DNA of 60,695 nt from Vulcanimicrobiota bacterium (GTDB lineage Bacteria > Vulcanimicrobiota > Xenobia > Xenobiales > JADMJV01): positions 1 through 60,695 of the forward strand of contig JAHBVR010000029.1 in NCBI GenBank assembly GCA_019637395.1, read 5' to 3'. Within the stretch, counting starts at the first letter, position 1; the number at the start of each line of letters is the position of its first letter. The notes beneath the pieces were generated by a model. That model ran no database searches. It had not been told where the DNA came from and saw nothing but the letters and a program-made list of their open reading frames with translations. Made by a program: the position numbers and the translations under genes. Of the stretch, positions 33,076 through 40,713 are shown one piece after another.

Positions 33076-33948
33076 ATGCGCTGCCTGATTCTGGTTTTGC
33101 TGCTGCTGGCCGGTCCGGCCTGGTCGGCTCCCCGCGAATGGGAGATCAAAGCCGGGCACCGCAAGGCGTTGCTGGGACTGGGACTGCCTCTGTACACGCT
33201 GCCTGAGGCCTCGGGAGCGACCTACCGCAAATCCATCCTCGAGTTCTCGCCGGGTTCCCGCTATTACCAGATTCAATACTGGACCCGCCAGGATCCGGTG
33301 GTCGGCGACCCGGTCGTCTATTGCTCCAATCATCGCTACGCCCTGACCGAGGTGGGCAAGCCTTTGGAAACGCAACAAATCCTGGCCGGTCCTTTCGGTT
33401 CGCTGACGGTGAGCCGCTATAAGAAGGTTTGCCGCACCGGCTGGCTGAAACGCCGGGGGGCCTGGGTCCAGGTCGAGTCGGAGTGCGAGAATCTGGCCCG
33501 CTTCGGGCAGTTGCTCGAGCAGTTCCAGGTCACTCCCGGAGCGGCGCGCCGCGCGGCTCGCCTCGAGGCCATCCGAGCCACCGGTTTGGACGCCTATGAA
33601 GTGCCCGGTCTGGCCGTGAAACTGACCACCATTGAATACGACCCGTTTCGCGCCTGGAATCGCTACTCGGTGGCCTATGCGGACGGCCTGACCCAAGATC
33701 TGACTCAGGGAGGCATCGGAGATGTGGGGGCGGGCTTTGAGCATCCTTCGCGCCGCGAAGCGGAAGTGCGCGCCGGCGGCCTGCGTCTCCTGGCCTGTAT
33801 GGCTCCGTCCAGCTACCTGAAGGGCAAGCCGATGTTCTGTTACACCGAGTGGTGCAAGCTGCCCAAAGGTTATCTTCATTTGCGCCGCCAGAGCGGAGAT
33901 TTCGAGGGGTTTCGCCAGCGGGTATCCCGTCTGAGGAGAGTACCGTGA
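33076..33948 (+). CDS. secreted hypothetical protein
   Basis: 290 residues with a clear signal peptide (MRCLILVLLLLAGPAWSAPR). The mature part has several Cys (YCSN, KVCRTGWLK, ESECEN, LACMAP, MFCYTEWC) that could form disulfides after export, and ends in a basic helix. I recognise no domain. It overlaps the next gene by four bases (GTGA), so the two are translated together and may form an envelope pair. Confidence 0.6.
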   Translation: MRCLILVLLLLAGPAWSAPREWEIKAGHRKALLGLGLPLYTLPEASGATYRKSILEFSPGSRYYQIQYWTRQDPVVGDPVVYCSNHRYALTEVGKPLETQQILAGPFGSLTVSRYKKVCRTGWLKRRGAWVQVESECENLARFGQLLEQFQVTPGAARRAARLEAIRATGLDAYEVPGLAVKLTTIEYDPFRAWNRYSVAYADGLTQDLTQGGIGDVGAGFEHPSRREAEVRAGGLRLLACMAPSSYLKGKPMFCYTEWCKLPKGYLHLRRQSGDFEGFRQRVSRLRRVP

Positions 33949-34382
33949 AACGAATCCTGCTCGGTTTGAGCATAACCTGTATAGTCTGGGCCCAGGAACC
34001 GGACCAACCTCCCATGCTCGACCTGGACGCCGTGCCGGCCGGCGGGGCTATGCGCGGCCTGCCTATACGCGGAGTGGATATTCGCGGCATTGGAGACGGC
34101 TCGGCTCACCACTTCTTCTACGTGGTCAAATCCGGTCCGGGGATGCTGTTGCTGCAACTGCAGGCGCGTGCCCGCGAAGGCGCCACCACTGTCAAGGTGC
34201 GTCTGCAGGATGAAAAAGGGCTGGATTTGAGCCAGGTCGAGGCTCTGGCCGGGAGCCAGGACTCCGTCTTGGAGTCAAGCCACTATCAGTGCGAGGAGGC
34301 GCGCACCCTGCACCTGCACGTCAACATCGATCCCAACGCCGGCCCCTATAGCCTGACCGTAACCGGGCCGCTTACCAAGTAG
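33945..34382 (+). CDS. small secreted beta-rich protein
   Basis: 145 residues from a GTG at 33945 that overlaps the previous stop, with GAGGAGA nine bases upstream. It has a short signal peptide (ILLGLSITCIVWAQ). The mature part is strand-rich: HHFFYVVKSGPGMLLLQLQA, TTVKVRLQD and TLHLHVNIDPNAGPYSLTVTG, like bacterial pre-peptidase C-terminal or similar jelly-roll domains that bind surfaces. The function is inferred only at that level. It overlaps the convergent repeated membrane protein by 11 bases. Confidence 0.6.
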   Translation: MKRILLGLSITCIVWAQEPDQPPMLDLDAVPAGGAMRGLPIRGVDIRGIGDGSAHHFFYVVKSGPGMLLLQLQARAREGATTVKVRLQDEKGLDLSQVEALAGSQDSVLESSHYQCEEARTLHLHVNIDPNAGPYSLTVTGPLTK

Positions 34383-35754
34383 AGTAGCGAGCCGCCAGAT
34401 AACCGCCCACGCCCAGCGCGAGGCAAGCTCCGCCGGCCAGCGGGTTGTTGAAGAGGAACCGGGCCGAGGGCACTACCACGTGGTCCAAGAAAGGTTCGAT
34501 GGTGCTCTGCAGCACTTTGCGCCCGGCCGTCTCCAAACCGGGAATGTGCGCGCCGGCGCCCACCGTGAAGAGTCCGCCCGCGCCCAGGGTGGCCGAGGCC
34601 AGGCCTTGGCCGGCCGCATTCATCAGGTCACCCCGGCGGGCCGAGTCGACGGCCGAGCGACCCATGGCGTAGCTGGTCACTCCCATCCCCAGGCCCAGGC
34701 CGGTGAGGGTGGCGTCACCCAAAAAGCGGGAAGCGGCCTGCATGCCGACCGCGTCGGCAGCCACCGCCAGGCCGCCGGGGATAAGCCCGGCCGCGGCCGT
34801 CAGTCCCAGGCTGTTGAGGGGGCGAACACCTGATTTCTGGATATTTTGCGCACTGCTCTTCAAGGCCGAAGCGCCCGTGCCGGTGAGAGCGGTGGCCAGC
34901 ATCAACGGGCCGTGCTCGGTAAGCAATCCTTCGGTGGCTTTCAGTCCCAGGCCGTGTCCGGCCAGTTGCAGGCCGCCCAGGCCGGCCGTGACCGCACCCA
35001 TTCCTTCAGCCAGAGTGACGAAGTCGTTGCCACCCTTTTTGAAATTGTGGGCGGCTTCGCCGGCCAGTTGGACTGCGCCGCCGACCAGCAGGGCGCCGGC
35101 GGCCACCGAGCCCACGCCGCCGGCGGCGAGAGCCTTGACGGTGCCGGTCAGGGCCTGGTCCACAACGGGAATTTGGAAGTTGCGTCCGATCAACTCGACT
35201 CCGCCCAGGGTGGCGGCGGCTGAAGTGACGCCGCTGGCCAGGCCCAGCGAGAGATTGCGCGCCCGGGACTCGCCCTGGGCGGCCGCCTGGAAGCGCTGGA
35301 CGGCGAATTTACCAGCGGCCACGCCGCCTCCGGCCACGGCTACGCCGAGCAGGCCCTGACCGTTCTCGGCCAGTTTTCGAAGCGGGGTCGAGAAAGCTTG
35401 ATCGAGGACGGGGATGTTGAGCGAGTGGCCCACGATTTCCAGTCCGCCCAGGGTGCCGGCCGCGCCCGCGGCCAGTTTGGCGGTGCCTTTGAAGGGCCGC
35501 TCGGGCAAGTCATTGACGACGGCGTCGTGGGCGGCCAGAGCCGAGACGGCGGCCAGGCCGAGTCCGGCGGCGGGGGCGATTCCATATTGGGCCACTTTGG
35601 CGAAAGCTTCGGATTGGACCGAAGCGCCCGCCATCACCACAGTGCCGGCGGTGGCGGCCACGCCGGTGAGGACTTTGTTCTCGCGGACGATCTTCCCGAC
35701 CTTACTGTGTTTGAGCTGTTGGTAAGGGGTATTTACGGGCGGCTGAATTTTCAC
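34372..35754 (-). CDS. internally repeated hydrophobic membrane protein
   Basis: 460 residues, very rich in Gly, Ala and Leu. A unit of about 80-95 residues recurs: LGGLEIVGHSLNIPVLDQA, LGGVELIGRNFQIPVVDQAL, LGGLQLAGHGLGLKATEG and GGLFTVGAGAHIPGLETAG, each followed by a basic or small-residue helix and a hydrophobic Gly/Ala segment. The IP(V/G)LDQA loop is kept in most copies. There is no signal peptide; the N-terminus is VNTPYQQLKHSKVGKIVREN. The copies suggest four or five rounds of duplication, giving a multi-helix membrane or lipid-binding protein. No family is recognised. Confidence 0.6.
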   Translation of the reverse strand: MKIQPPVNTPYQQLKHSKVGKIVRENKVLTGVAATAGTVVMAGASVQSEAFAKVAQYGIAPAAGLGLAAVSALAAHDAVVNDLPERPFKGTAKLAAGAAGTLGGLEIVGHSLNIPVLDQAFSTPLRKLAENGQGLLGVAVAGGGVAAGKFAVQRFQAAAQGESRARNLSLGLASGVTSAAATLGGVELIGRNFQIPVVDQALTGTVKALAAGGVGSVAAGALLVGGAVQLAGEAAHNFKKGGNDFVTLAEGMGAVTAGLGGLQLAGHGLGLKATEGLLTEHGPLMLATALTGTGASALKSSAQNIQKSGVRPLNSLGLTAAAGLIPGGLAVAADAVGMQAASRFLGDATLTGLGLGMGVTSYAMGRSAVDSARRGDLMNAAGQGLASATLGAGGLFTVGAGAHIPGLETAGRKVLQSTIEPFLDHVVVPSARFLFNNPLAGGACLALGVGGYLAARYSTW

Positions 35755-35796
35755 GCCGAGATGATATGGCCGCTCCCTGAAAGAAGTCTAAAAAAT

Positions 35797-36645
35797 ATGC
35801 AACGCAATGATTTGACCTTCGGGGGCCGCGCCGCCTGGCACTATCCGGCGGAGTCCAACTGCTGCGTGGTGATGGGCCACGGCTTGGGAGGCACCCGCGA
35901 AGGAGGGCTGGCCCGGTATGCGGAGCGTTTCCAGAAGGCCGGTTTGCATTCGCTAGTTTTCGACTATCTCCACTTTGGTGATTCGCAGGGCGAGCCGCGC
36001 CAGCTCGGCTCCATTCCCCGGCAGCTCCAGGATTGGCAGGCAGCCGTGGATTACGCCCGTAAGCTTCCGGGGGTGGAACGCATCGCGCTGTGGGGAACAT
36101 CGTTTTCTTCGGGGCACGTTTTGATGACCGCCGCGCGCAATCCCGAGATCGTGGCCGTGATCGCCCAGAATCCCATGGTGGACGGGCGGGCCGCTTTTCT
36201 GCAGGCGGCTCGCCGGGTGGGGCCGTGGCTGGTGCTGAAGACGACTCTGTGGGCTCTGGCCGACGCGCTGGCTGGATGGGTGGGGCGACCGCCTTTGACC
36301 ATGCCGATTGCGGCCCGGCCGGGAGAACTGGGTTTTTTGACCGCGCCCGACAGCCTGCCGGGGTATACGGCCCTGGCGCCCGTCTACGCACGCAACGAGG
36401 TGTCCGCCCGCATGGCCCTGACCACCGCCGGCTACCGACCCAATCAGGTGGCGCTGCATTGCCCGCTGTTGCTGCAGGTGTGCCAGCACGATTCGGTGGC
36501 TCCGGTGTTCTCCGCCTTGGAGCTGGGCCGGCGACTGCATGCCGAGGTGGAGACCTACCCCATCGGCCACTTTGATATCTACTTCGGCGAACACTTCGAG
36601 CGCTGCGTGCAGTCGCAGGTGCGCTTCCTCCGGGACCATCTGTAG
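35797..36645 (+). CDS. alpha/beta hydrolase
   Basis: 282 residues from ATG 35797 with GAAAGAAG upstream; in-frame ATGs at 35761 and further up lack ribosome sites and overlap the divergent gene. The hydrolase fold has an oxyanion region MGHGLGG, nucleophile Ser in WGTSFSSGH (GxSxS, about residue 100), acid Asp in CQHDSVAP and His in PIGHFDIY. It is like the hydrolases of the DUF1749/2-succinyl or dienelactone-like groups. The substrate is unknown. There is no signal peptide, so it is cytoplasmic. It is followed by a single palindromic repeat and the MarR operator. Confidence 0.85.
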   Translation: MQRNDLTFGGRAAWHYPAESNCCVVMGHGLGGTREGGLARYAERFQKAGLHSLVFDYLHFGDSQGEPRQLGSIPRQLQDWQAAVDYARKLPGVERIALWGTSFSSGHVLMTAARNPEIVAVIAQNPMVDGRAAFLQAARRVGPWLVLKTTLWALADALAGWVGRPPLTMPIAARPGELGFLTAPDSLPGYTALAPVYARNEVSARMALTTAGYRPNQVALHCPLLLQVCQHDSVAPVFSALELGRRLHAEVETYPIGHFDIYFGEHFERCVQSQVRFLRDHL

Positions 36646-36658
36646 ATATCCCCGGGGG

Positions 36659-36698
36659 GTGCGCGAAATCGCGCTCACATGTGCGTGAGCGGGCGCAC
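36659..36698 (+). repeat. single copy of the 40-nt two-stem element
   Basis: 40 bases with the same ends and length as the units at 26489: outer arms GTGCGC and GCGCAC, inner stem CGCTCAC/GTGAGCG around ATGTGC. It is identical to the array unit at 32 of 40 positions. One changed pair (A-T here, G-C in the array) keeps the inner stem. It lies 14 bases after the hydrolase stop, so like the array it is at a gene 3' end. Confidence 0.8.
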
Positions 36699-36739
36699 GG
36701 GGGGGGTCGGGCGGCCTGGCGAGCGGTGACCAAGGGCAA

Positions 36740-36777
36740 ATATATGAAGAAAAACTTGGTAGTTTACCTTCATATAT
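36740..36777 (+). promoter_or_regulatory. MarR operator / promoter region
   Basis: A perfect 10-bp inverted repeat (ATATATGAAG at 36740-36749, complement at 36768-36777) with an 18-base spacer. The spacer has an inner GGTA/TACC pair. It ends 14 bases before the MarR start and is the only AT-rich stretch here. A regulator binding there would block transcription of its own operon with the exporter, as is usual for MarR proteins. No confident -35/-10 spacing is claimed. Confidence 0.7.
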
Positions 36778-36791
36778 GTTAGAGTGTGTTT

Positions 36792-37223
36792 ATGGACTTG
36801 GCGGGACTGGCGATGGAGCTGCAGTTGCTGAATGGCAAGCTGCGGCGGCGTTTGCGGGCGCAGGCGACGATTGGTGATTTGACTCCTTCGCAGATTGCGG
36901 TGCTGGTGTATTTGGAGCGCTGCGAGGGTGGGGCTACGGTGACCGAGTTGGCGCAGGCCGAGGGGGTGCGCTCGCAGTCGATGGGAGCCACGGTGGCTGG
37001 CTTGCAGGCGGCCGGTCTGGTGGTGGGAGAGCCGGACCCCAACGATGGCCGAAAGACTTTACTTTTTTTGACTCCGGCCTGCCGGGAGCGGCTGGCGCGG
37101 GGGCGCTCGGTGCGCCGCGATTGGCTGGCGCATGCCATGGAGGCGCAACTTTCCGGGGAGGAATTGCAACATTTGGCCGCAGCCGTGGAGCTGCTGAAAA
37201 GAGTGGTGGACTATGATTCCTGA
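36792..37223 (+). CDS. MarR-family transcriptional regulator
   Basis: 143 residues from ATG 36792 with AGAG eight bases upstream (a GTG two codons earlier is possible). It has a winged helix-turn-helix core: LTPSQIAVLVYLERC, ATVTELAQAEGVRSQSMGATVAGLQAAGLV and then the wing PDPNDGRKTLLFLT, which has the conserved DxRxxxxxLT. A long C-terminal dimerisation helix follows. MarR proteins repress nearby genes until a ligand binds. It overlaps the MFS exporter gene by 11 bases and has a palindrome right upstream, so it probably controls both. Confidence 0.92.
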   Translation: MDLAGLAMELQLLNGKLRRRLRAQATIGDLTPSQIAVLVYLERCEGGATVTELAQAEGVRSQSMGATVAGLQAAGLVVGEPDPNDGRKTLLFLTPACRERLARGRSVRRDWLAHAMEAQLSGEELQHLAAAVELLKRVVDYDS

Positions 37224-38424
37224 GACCTTCCGTTCGCTACGGAGGTTTAATTATCGACTTTATGCCGGCGGCGCGCTGGTTTCCAACGTGGGCACCTGGA
37301 TGCAACGCATCGCCCAGGACTGGCTGGTGCTGACTCAACTGACCAACCACAACGCCACCGCCGTGGGCATTGTGATGTCTTTGCAGTTCGGCCCGCAGAT
37401 TTTTCTGATGCCCCTGACCGGCTGGGCGGCCGACACGTTTGACCGGCGCAAGCTGCTGATGCTGACCCAGGGGGCCATGGGGCTGCTGGCTTTGGGCCTG
37501 GGGACCCTGTGCCTGCAAGGGTTGGCCCGGCTGGAGCACGTCTACTTTTTCGCCTTGATGCTGGGCTGCGTGGCCGCCTTCGATGCTCCCGCCCGGCAGG
37601 CATTTGTGTCGGAACTGGTGGGGGAGGACGACCTTTCCAATGCAGTCGCTTTGAACTCGAGTTCTTTTAATGCCGGCCGTTTGATCGGGCCGGCCGTGGC
37701 CGGGGTGCTGATTCCGGTGCTGGGCACGGGCGGCGTCTTTTTGATCAACGCGGTTTCTTTCGCGGGCGTGCTGACGGCTCTGAGCTGTCTGCGCGTGCAC
37801 GAACTGCTGGCGCCGGTGCGGGGGCCGCGCGGGCGTTTGCTGGACGGCTTCCGCTATGTCTGGGGGCGTCCCGATTTGAAGGCCATGTTGTTGATGATGT
37901 TTCTAATCAGCACTTTCGGCCTGAATTTTCCCATCTTTATCTCCACCATGGCGGTCAGCGTCTTTCATGTCGGCCCGGACCAATTCGGCTTGCTGAGTTC
38001 GATGATGGCCATCGGTTCGGTGACCGGGGCGCTGCTCTCGGCCAGTCGGGCCCGGCCGCGGCCGGAACTGCTCTGGGCGGGAGCGGGCCTGTTCGGGTTG
38101 GGCTGCACCCTGGCCGCGTTGATGCCGGCCTACTTTCTCTTCGCACTGGCGCTGATGTTGATCGGGGTGTCGGCTCAGACTTTTACCACCACCGTCAACG
38201 GTTGCGTGCAACTGGGCAGCGAGCCGGCCATGCGGGGGCGGGTGATGGCCATCCTGATGGCCATGGCCTGGGGTGGAACGCCCATCGGGGCGCCACTGGT
38301 GGGTTGGGTGGCCGATCACCTGGGAGCACGCTGGGCTCTGGGAGTAGGCGCGGCCGCAGGTATGGTGGCCGCCTGGGTCGGCTTCAAGATGATCGCAAGA
38401 GGCCGCGTTCCAAGCCCTGCGTGA
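37213..38424 (+). CDS. MFS exporter (MFS_3 / EntS-like)
   Basis: 403 residues, about 12 membrane helices. The N-terminus (FRSLRRFNYRLYAGGALVSNVGTWMQRIAQDWLVL) and the loop GWAADTFDRRKLLM are typical of the MFS_3 group of drug or siderophore exporters. Later PARQAFVSELVGEDDLSNAVALNSSSFNAGRLIGPAVAG is the long conserved segment of that group. The driving force should be protons. Being co-translated with MarR it probably exports a toxic small molecule that the regulator senses. The 3' end overlaps a decayed LuxR-type fragment on the other strand. Confidence 0.92.
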   Translation: MIPETFRSLRRFNYRLYAGGALVSNVGTWMQRIAQDWLVLTQLTNHNATAVGIVMSLQFGPQIFLMPLTGWAADTFDRRKLLMLTQGAMGLLALGLGTLCLQGLARLEHVYFFALMLGCVAAFDAPARQAFVSELVGEDDLSNAVALNSSSFNAGRLIGPAVAGVLIPVLGTGGVFLINAVSFAGVLTALSCLRVHELLAPVRGPRGRLLDGFRYVWGRPDLKAMLLMMFLISTFGLNFPIFISTMAVSVFHVGPDQFGLLSSMMAIGSVTGALLSASRARPRPELLWAGAGLFGLGCTLAALMPAYFLFALALMLIGVSAQTFTTTVNGCVQLGSEPAMRGRVMAILMAMAWGGTPIGAPLVGWVADHLGARWALGVGAAAGMVAAWVGFKMIARGRVPSPA

Positions 38425-38600
38425 CGGCTTCCGTGCGGCTGCTCACCTTCATCTTGTGAAAGAGGCTGTTGAGGTCCCTTCGGTGATTTCAAGCCGGGCG
38501 GCGATCTCTTTATTGGAAAGGCCCAGAGCGACTTGTTCCCGCACCTGCTGCTCTCGATTGCTCAAGGGGGTTTGATTCAGGCGCAGCCTTTCCAGCAATT
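38384..38600 (-). pseudogene. LuxR-type helix-turn-helix remnant, frameshifted
   Basis: The minus strand encodes a LuxR C-terminal DNA-binding domain: LSNREQQVREQVALGLSNK then EIAARLEITEGT. After EGT the frame slips by one missing base near 38472-38475 and continues, in the next frame, as NSLFHKMKVSSRTEAVTQG, the rest of the same domain, ending at 38384 inside the MFS gene. No receiver or other domain is present upstream, so only about 70 residues of a regulator survive. Confidence 0.75.
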
Positions 38601-38611
38601 CGAGGCGGCGC

Positions 38612-38712
38612 TCGTCGCCACGGCGGTGAAGACGCCGTTGCGGATAGCCAGCGCCTCGGCCTGGGGTCGAGCCGGGTCGAGGGTGGCGATTTTGGCATAG
38701 CCGGGTGGGGGT
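38612..38712 (-). pseudogene. amidohydrolase N-terminal remnant
   Basis: A short minus-strand stretch reads KIATLDPARPQAEALAIRNG followed by VFTAV, which matches the first strands of YtcJ-type amidohydrolases. It stops at once after a shift into the LuxR-like fragment. Only about 30 codons survive. Confidence 0.4.
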
Positions 38713-38733
38713 CCGGCGGAAATATATCAATGG

Positions 38734-39087
38734 TTATAGGCCGTATTGGTCCATTTCTTCGAGGACGCTTTCGTCGATGCCGAAATCTTGGCCGAGCCGG
38801 CGCAGCAGAGCCATCTCGCCGGGATGGAACCAGCGGTCGGTCAGGGCCAGGTGGAGGAGTTGCATGACCAGATCCATGCGGTCGGAACTGTCGGCCAAGA
38901 TGTCTTTGAGTTCGGAGATGTCGGGGAAGTCAACGGGTTGGCGTAACCATTGGCGGGCCAGTTCGGCGTCCATTTCTTCTTCGTCGAAGAGTTCGTCGAG
39001 GATTTGCAGTTGGCGGGGGTCGAGGAAGCCGTCGGCCCAGGCCATGGAGATCAGCGCTTGCAGCAAGATCAGCCGGTGGGAATGCAT
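38734..39087 (-). CDS. TerB-like small helical protein
   Basis: 117 residues, all-helical and acidic. The start LILLQALISMAWADGFLDPR resembles TerB/DUF533-type domains, which begin with a helix and A.ADG. A second similar repeat follows with HLALTDRWFHPGEMALLRRL, so it is two half-domains. A metal-binding or protein-docking role is known for some TerB proteins; none is proved here. A related protein of the same layout is at 49516. It lies between remnants and the SGNH gene. Confidence 0.6.
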   Translation of the reverse strand: MHSHRLILLQALISMAWADGFLDPRQLQILDELFDEEEMDAELARQWLRQPVDFPDISELKDILADSSDRMDLVMQLLHLALTDRWFHPGEMALLRRLGQDFGIDESVLEEMDQYGL

Positions 39088-39123
39088 GAGGGCGCCTTTG
39101 CAGCGGGCCGGGAAGAACCCTGG

Positions 39124-40185
39124 CTACCTGGAGAGCAGGCCGGGGCCCAGCGCCTGGGCGGCGATGCGGTGCTCCTGCGGGCTCCAGTGCCCTTCGCTGA
39201 GCAGTTTTTTGCCGGACTTTTGAAAGGCGGGGCGGAGCTGGATGCAGGGGCTGTGCAGGCGAGCGCACAGGTTCTTGAGTAAGGTTTCTTCGCGATTCAG
39301 ATCGGGGCTGGGGTCGCGCAGTTCTTCCAGCACGGGCATGTAAAAGTAAATCGGCCGGGCCGGGATGGCCCGCACGGTTCGATCGAATTCCTCGAGCAGA
39401 GCGCCGGCCAGCTGCTCGGACTCCTGGCGGCGTTCTTCCGCTCCGTGCAGCTTGGTGGCGAGCAGGCTGAGCAGGTCGAGCATTTTAAGCTGAAAAGGTT
39501 CGGCCGCCATCACCTGCTGAGCGGTCGGCACCGGGCTGTTTTGCAGCTCCAGTTGCCCGTTATTCAGGCGGAAGCGCGGTTTGGCGGCGTCGCGGAAAGC
39601 CAGCCGGTCGCGCGCCAAATCCAACTTGTTGAAGGCCAGCAGGACCACGTCGGGATGGTATTTGACACCTTCCTCCTTGAGATAGAGGAGCATCTGGTCA
39701 TAGCCGTAACCGCGCACGCCAAAATTCATGATCTCGGCCTGGGGAAATTGTTCGGCCAGGTAAGCCAGGTAGGTTTCGTCGTCACTGACCTCTTCGCCGA
39801 AGGTGAAGGAGTCGCCGAAGACGGCCAGCCGCTGCTGGCCCGGGTTCTTTGCGTAAGCGAACTCGCGCCGCCCGCGCAGACCGTGGGCGTTGGTGTTGAG
39901 GAATTTGTCGGGATGGGTGGGCATGCAGTGCACGTCGCGCAGGTTCGGAGAGATGCTCCAGCCGCGAGTGGGGCTGTACTGGTGGCAATAAAAGACGGCC
40001 TGGTCGTCGGGACGGGCGCGTTGAGCGAACCAGAGGCGCCAGAAGCGCTCATTATCATCGCTGTAGAGCTTGAGCACGAACTGCTCGTGGCGCACGGCCA
40101 AGCGCAGGCAGGCTTCAAAGAAAAGCAGCACGGAAAACACGTACACGATCAGGAAAATTCGGCGCCGAGTAAGCACTGGCGCCAT
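39124..40185 (-). CDS. membrane-anchored SGNH/GDSL-type hydrolase
   Basis: 353 residues. One N-terminal membrane helix (IFLIVYVFSVLLFFEACLRL) is followed by a periplasmic SGNH fold. Block I is VFGDSFTFGEEV with the nucleophile Ser in GDSF, the Gly block is MNFGVRGYGYDQ, the next is LLAFNKLD in place of GxND, and the last block is GHWSPQEHRIAAQAL, with the His of DxxH replaced by HWSPQEH. It probably acts as an acyl or acetyl esterase on a polysaccharide or lipid, as relatives in exopolysaccharide export do. Length and order are ordinary for the family. Confidence 0.75.
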   Translation of the reverse strand: MAPVLTRRRIFLIVYVFSVLLFFEACLRLAVRHEQFVLKLYSDDNERFWRLWFAQRARPDDQAVFYCHQYSPTRGWSISPNLRDVHCMPTHPDKFLNTNAHGLRGRREFAYAKNPGQQRLAVFGDSFTFGEEVSDDETYLAYLAEQFPQAEIMNFGVRGYGYDQMLLYLKEEGVKYHPDVVLLAFNKLDLARDRLAFRDAAKPRFRLNNGQLELQNSPVPTAQQVMAAEPFQLKMLDLLSLLATKLHGAEERRQESEQLAGALLEEFDRTVRAIPARPIYFYMPVLEELRDPSPDLNREETLLKNLCARLHSPCIQLRPAFQKSGKKLLSEGHWSPQEHRIAAQALGPGLLSR

Positions 40186-40313
40186 TTCTGCCCGGGTCCT
40201 GGGGGTCCTCCCCAGGCCTGTTCATCCATAGGATACTTTAGGCTACACCTAGAATTACGCAAGGGAGTGGTTCCAGCCAGCCACGAAAGGCGTTCTGACA
40301 GGAGGATTGGTCC

Positions 40314-40688
40314 ATGTCGTTAGATATCGAGATTTTCAAGCGAGAGAATGGCCGCTGCCACATAGGACTGAATGGTCGGTTGGATACACATACTTCGCCT
40401 CAACTGGAGGTCAGTCTGGCCGAGCTTAGCCCCGCTGAATTCCCTCTACAAATACTGGACATGGAGAAACTGAATTACATCAGCAGCGCCGGTCTGCGCT
40501 GCGTCTTCAAAGCCAAAAAAGCCGTGGTTGCCGGAGGCGGTCGCCTGTTGCTGGTCAATGTGCTGCCTCAGGTTAAAAAAGTGCTGGATATCATCAAAGC
40601 TTTACCGGCCGAAGAAGTGTTCGCCAGCTACGCCGAGATGAACGAATACCTGGACAAAATAGAAAAGCAAAGTGTGGCAGGACATTAA
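40314..40688 (+). CDS. STAS anti-sigma-factor antagonist
   Basis: 124 residues, a single STAS domain: ISSAGLRCVFKA carries the Ser that is phosphorylated in SpoIIAA/RsbV. The start has a perfect AGGAGG eight bases upstream. Known members bind an anti-sigma kinase when unphosphorylated and release the sigma factor. It is the first gene of a run ending at 47876, which includes a PP2C-type phosphatase suited to dephosphorylate it. No RsbW-like kinase is in the window, so the switch must be completed elsewhere. Confidence 0.9.
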   Translation: MSLDIEIFKRENGRCHIGLNGRLDTHTSPQLEVSLAELSPAEFPLQILDMEKLNYISSAGLRCVFKAKKAVVAGGGRLLLVNVLPQVKKVLDIIKALPAEEVFASYAEMNEYLDKIEKQSVAGH

Positions 40689-40713
40689 ATCCTATTTGAT
40701 ATATTTCTAGCAG

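Noticed and set aside
35398-35796. An upstream extension of the alpha/beta hydrolase to 35398
   Set aside because: It is antisense to the repeated membrane protein and has no hydrolase sequence; ATG 35797 has a ribosome site.
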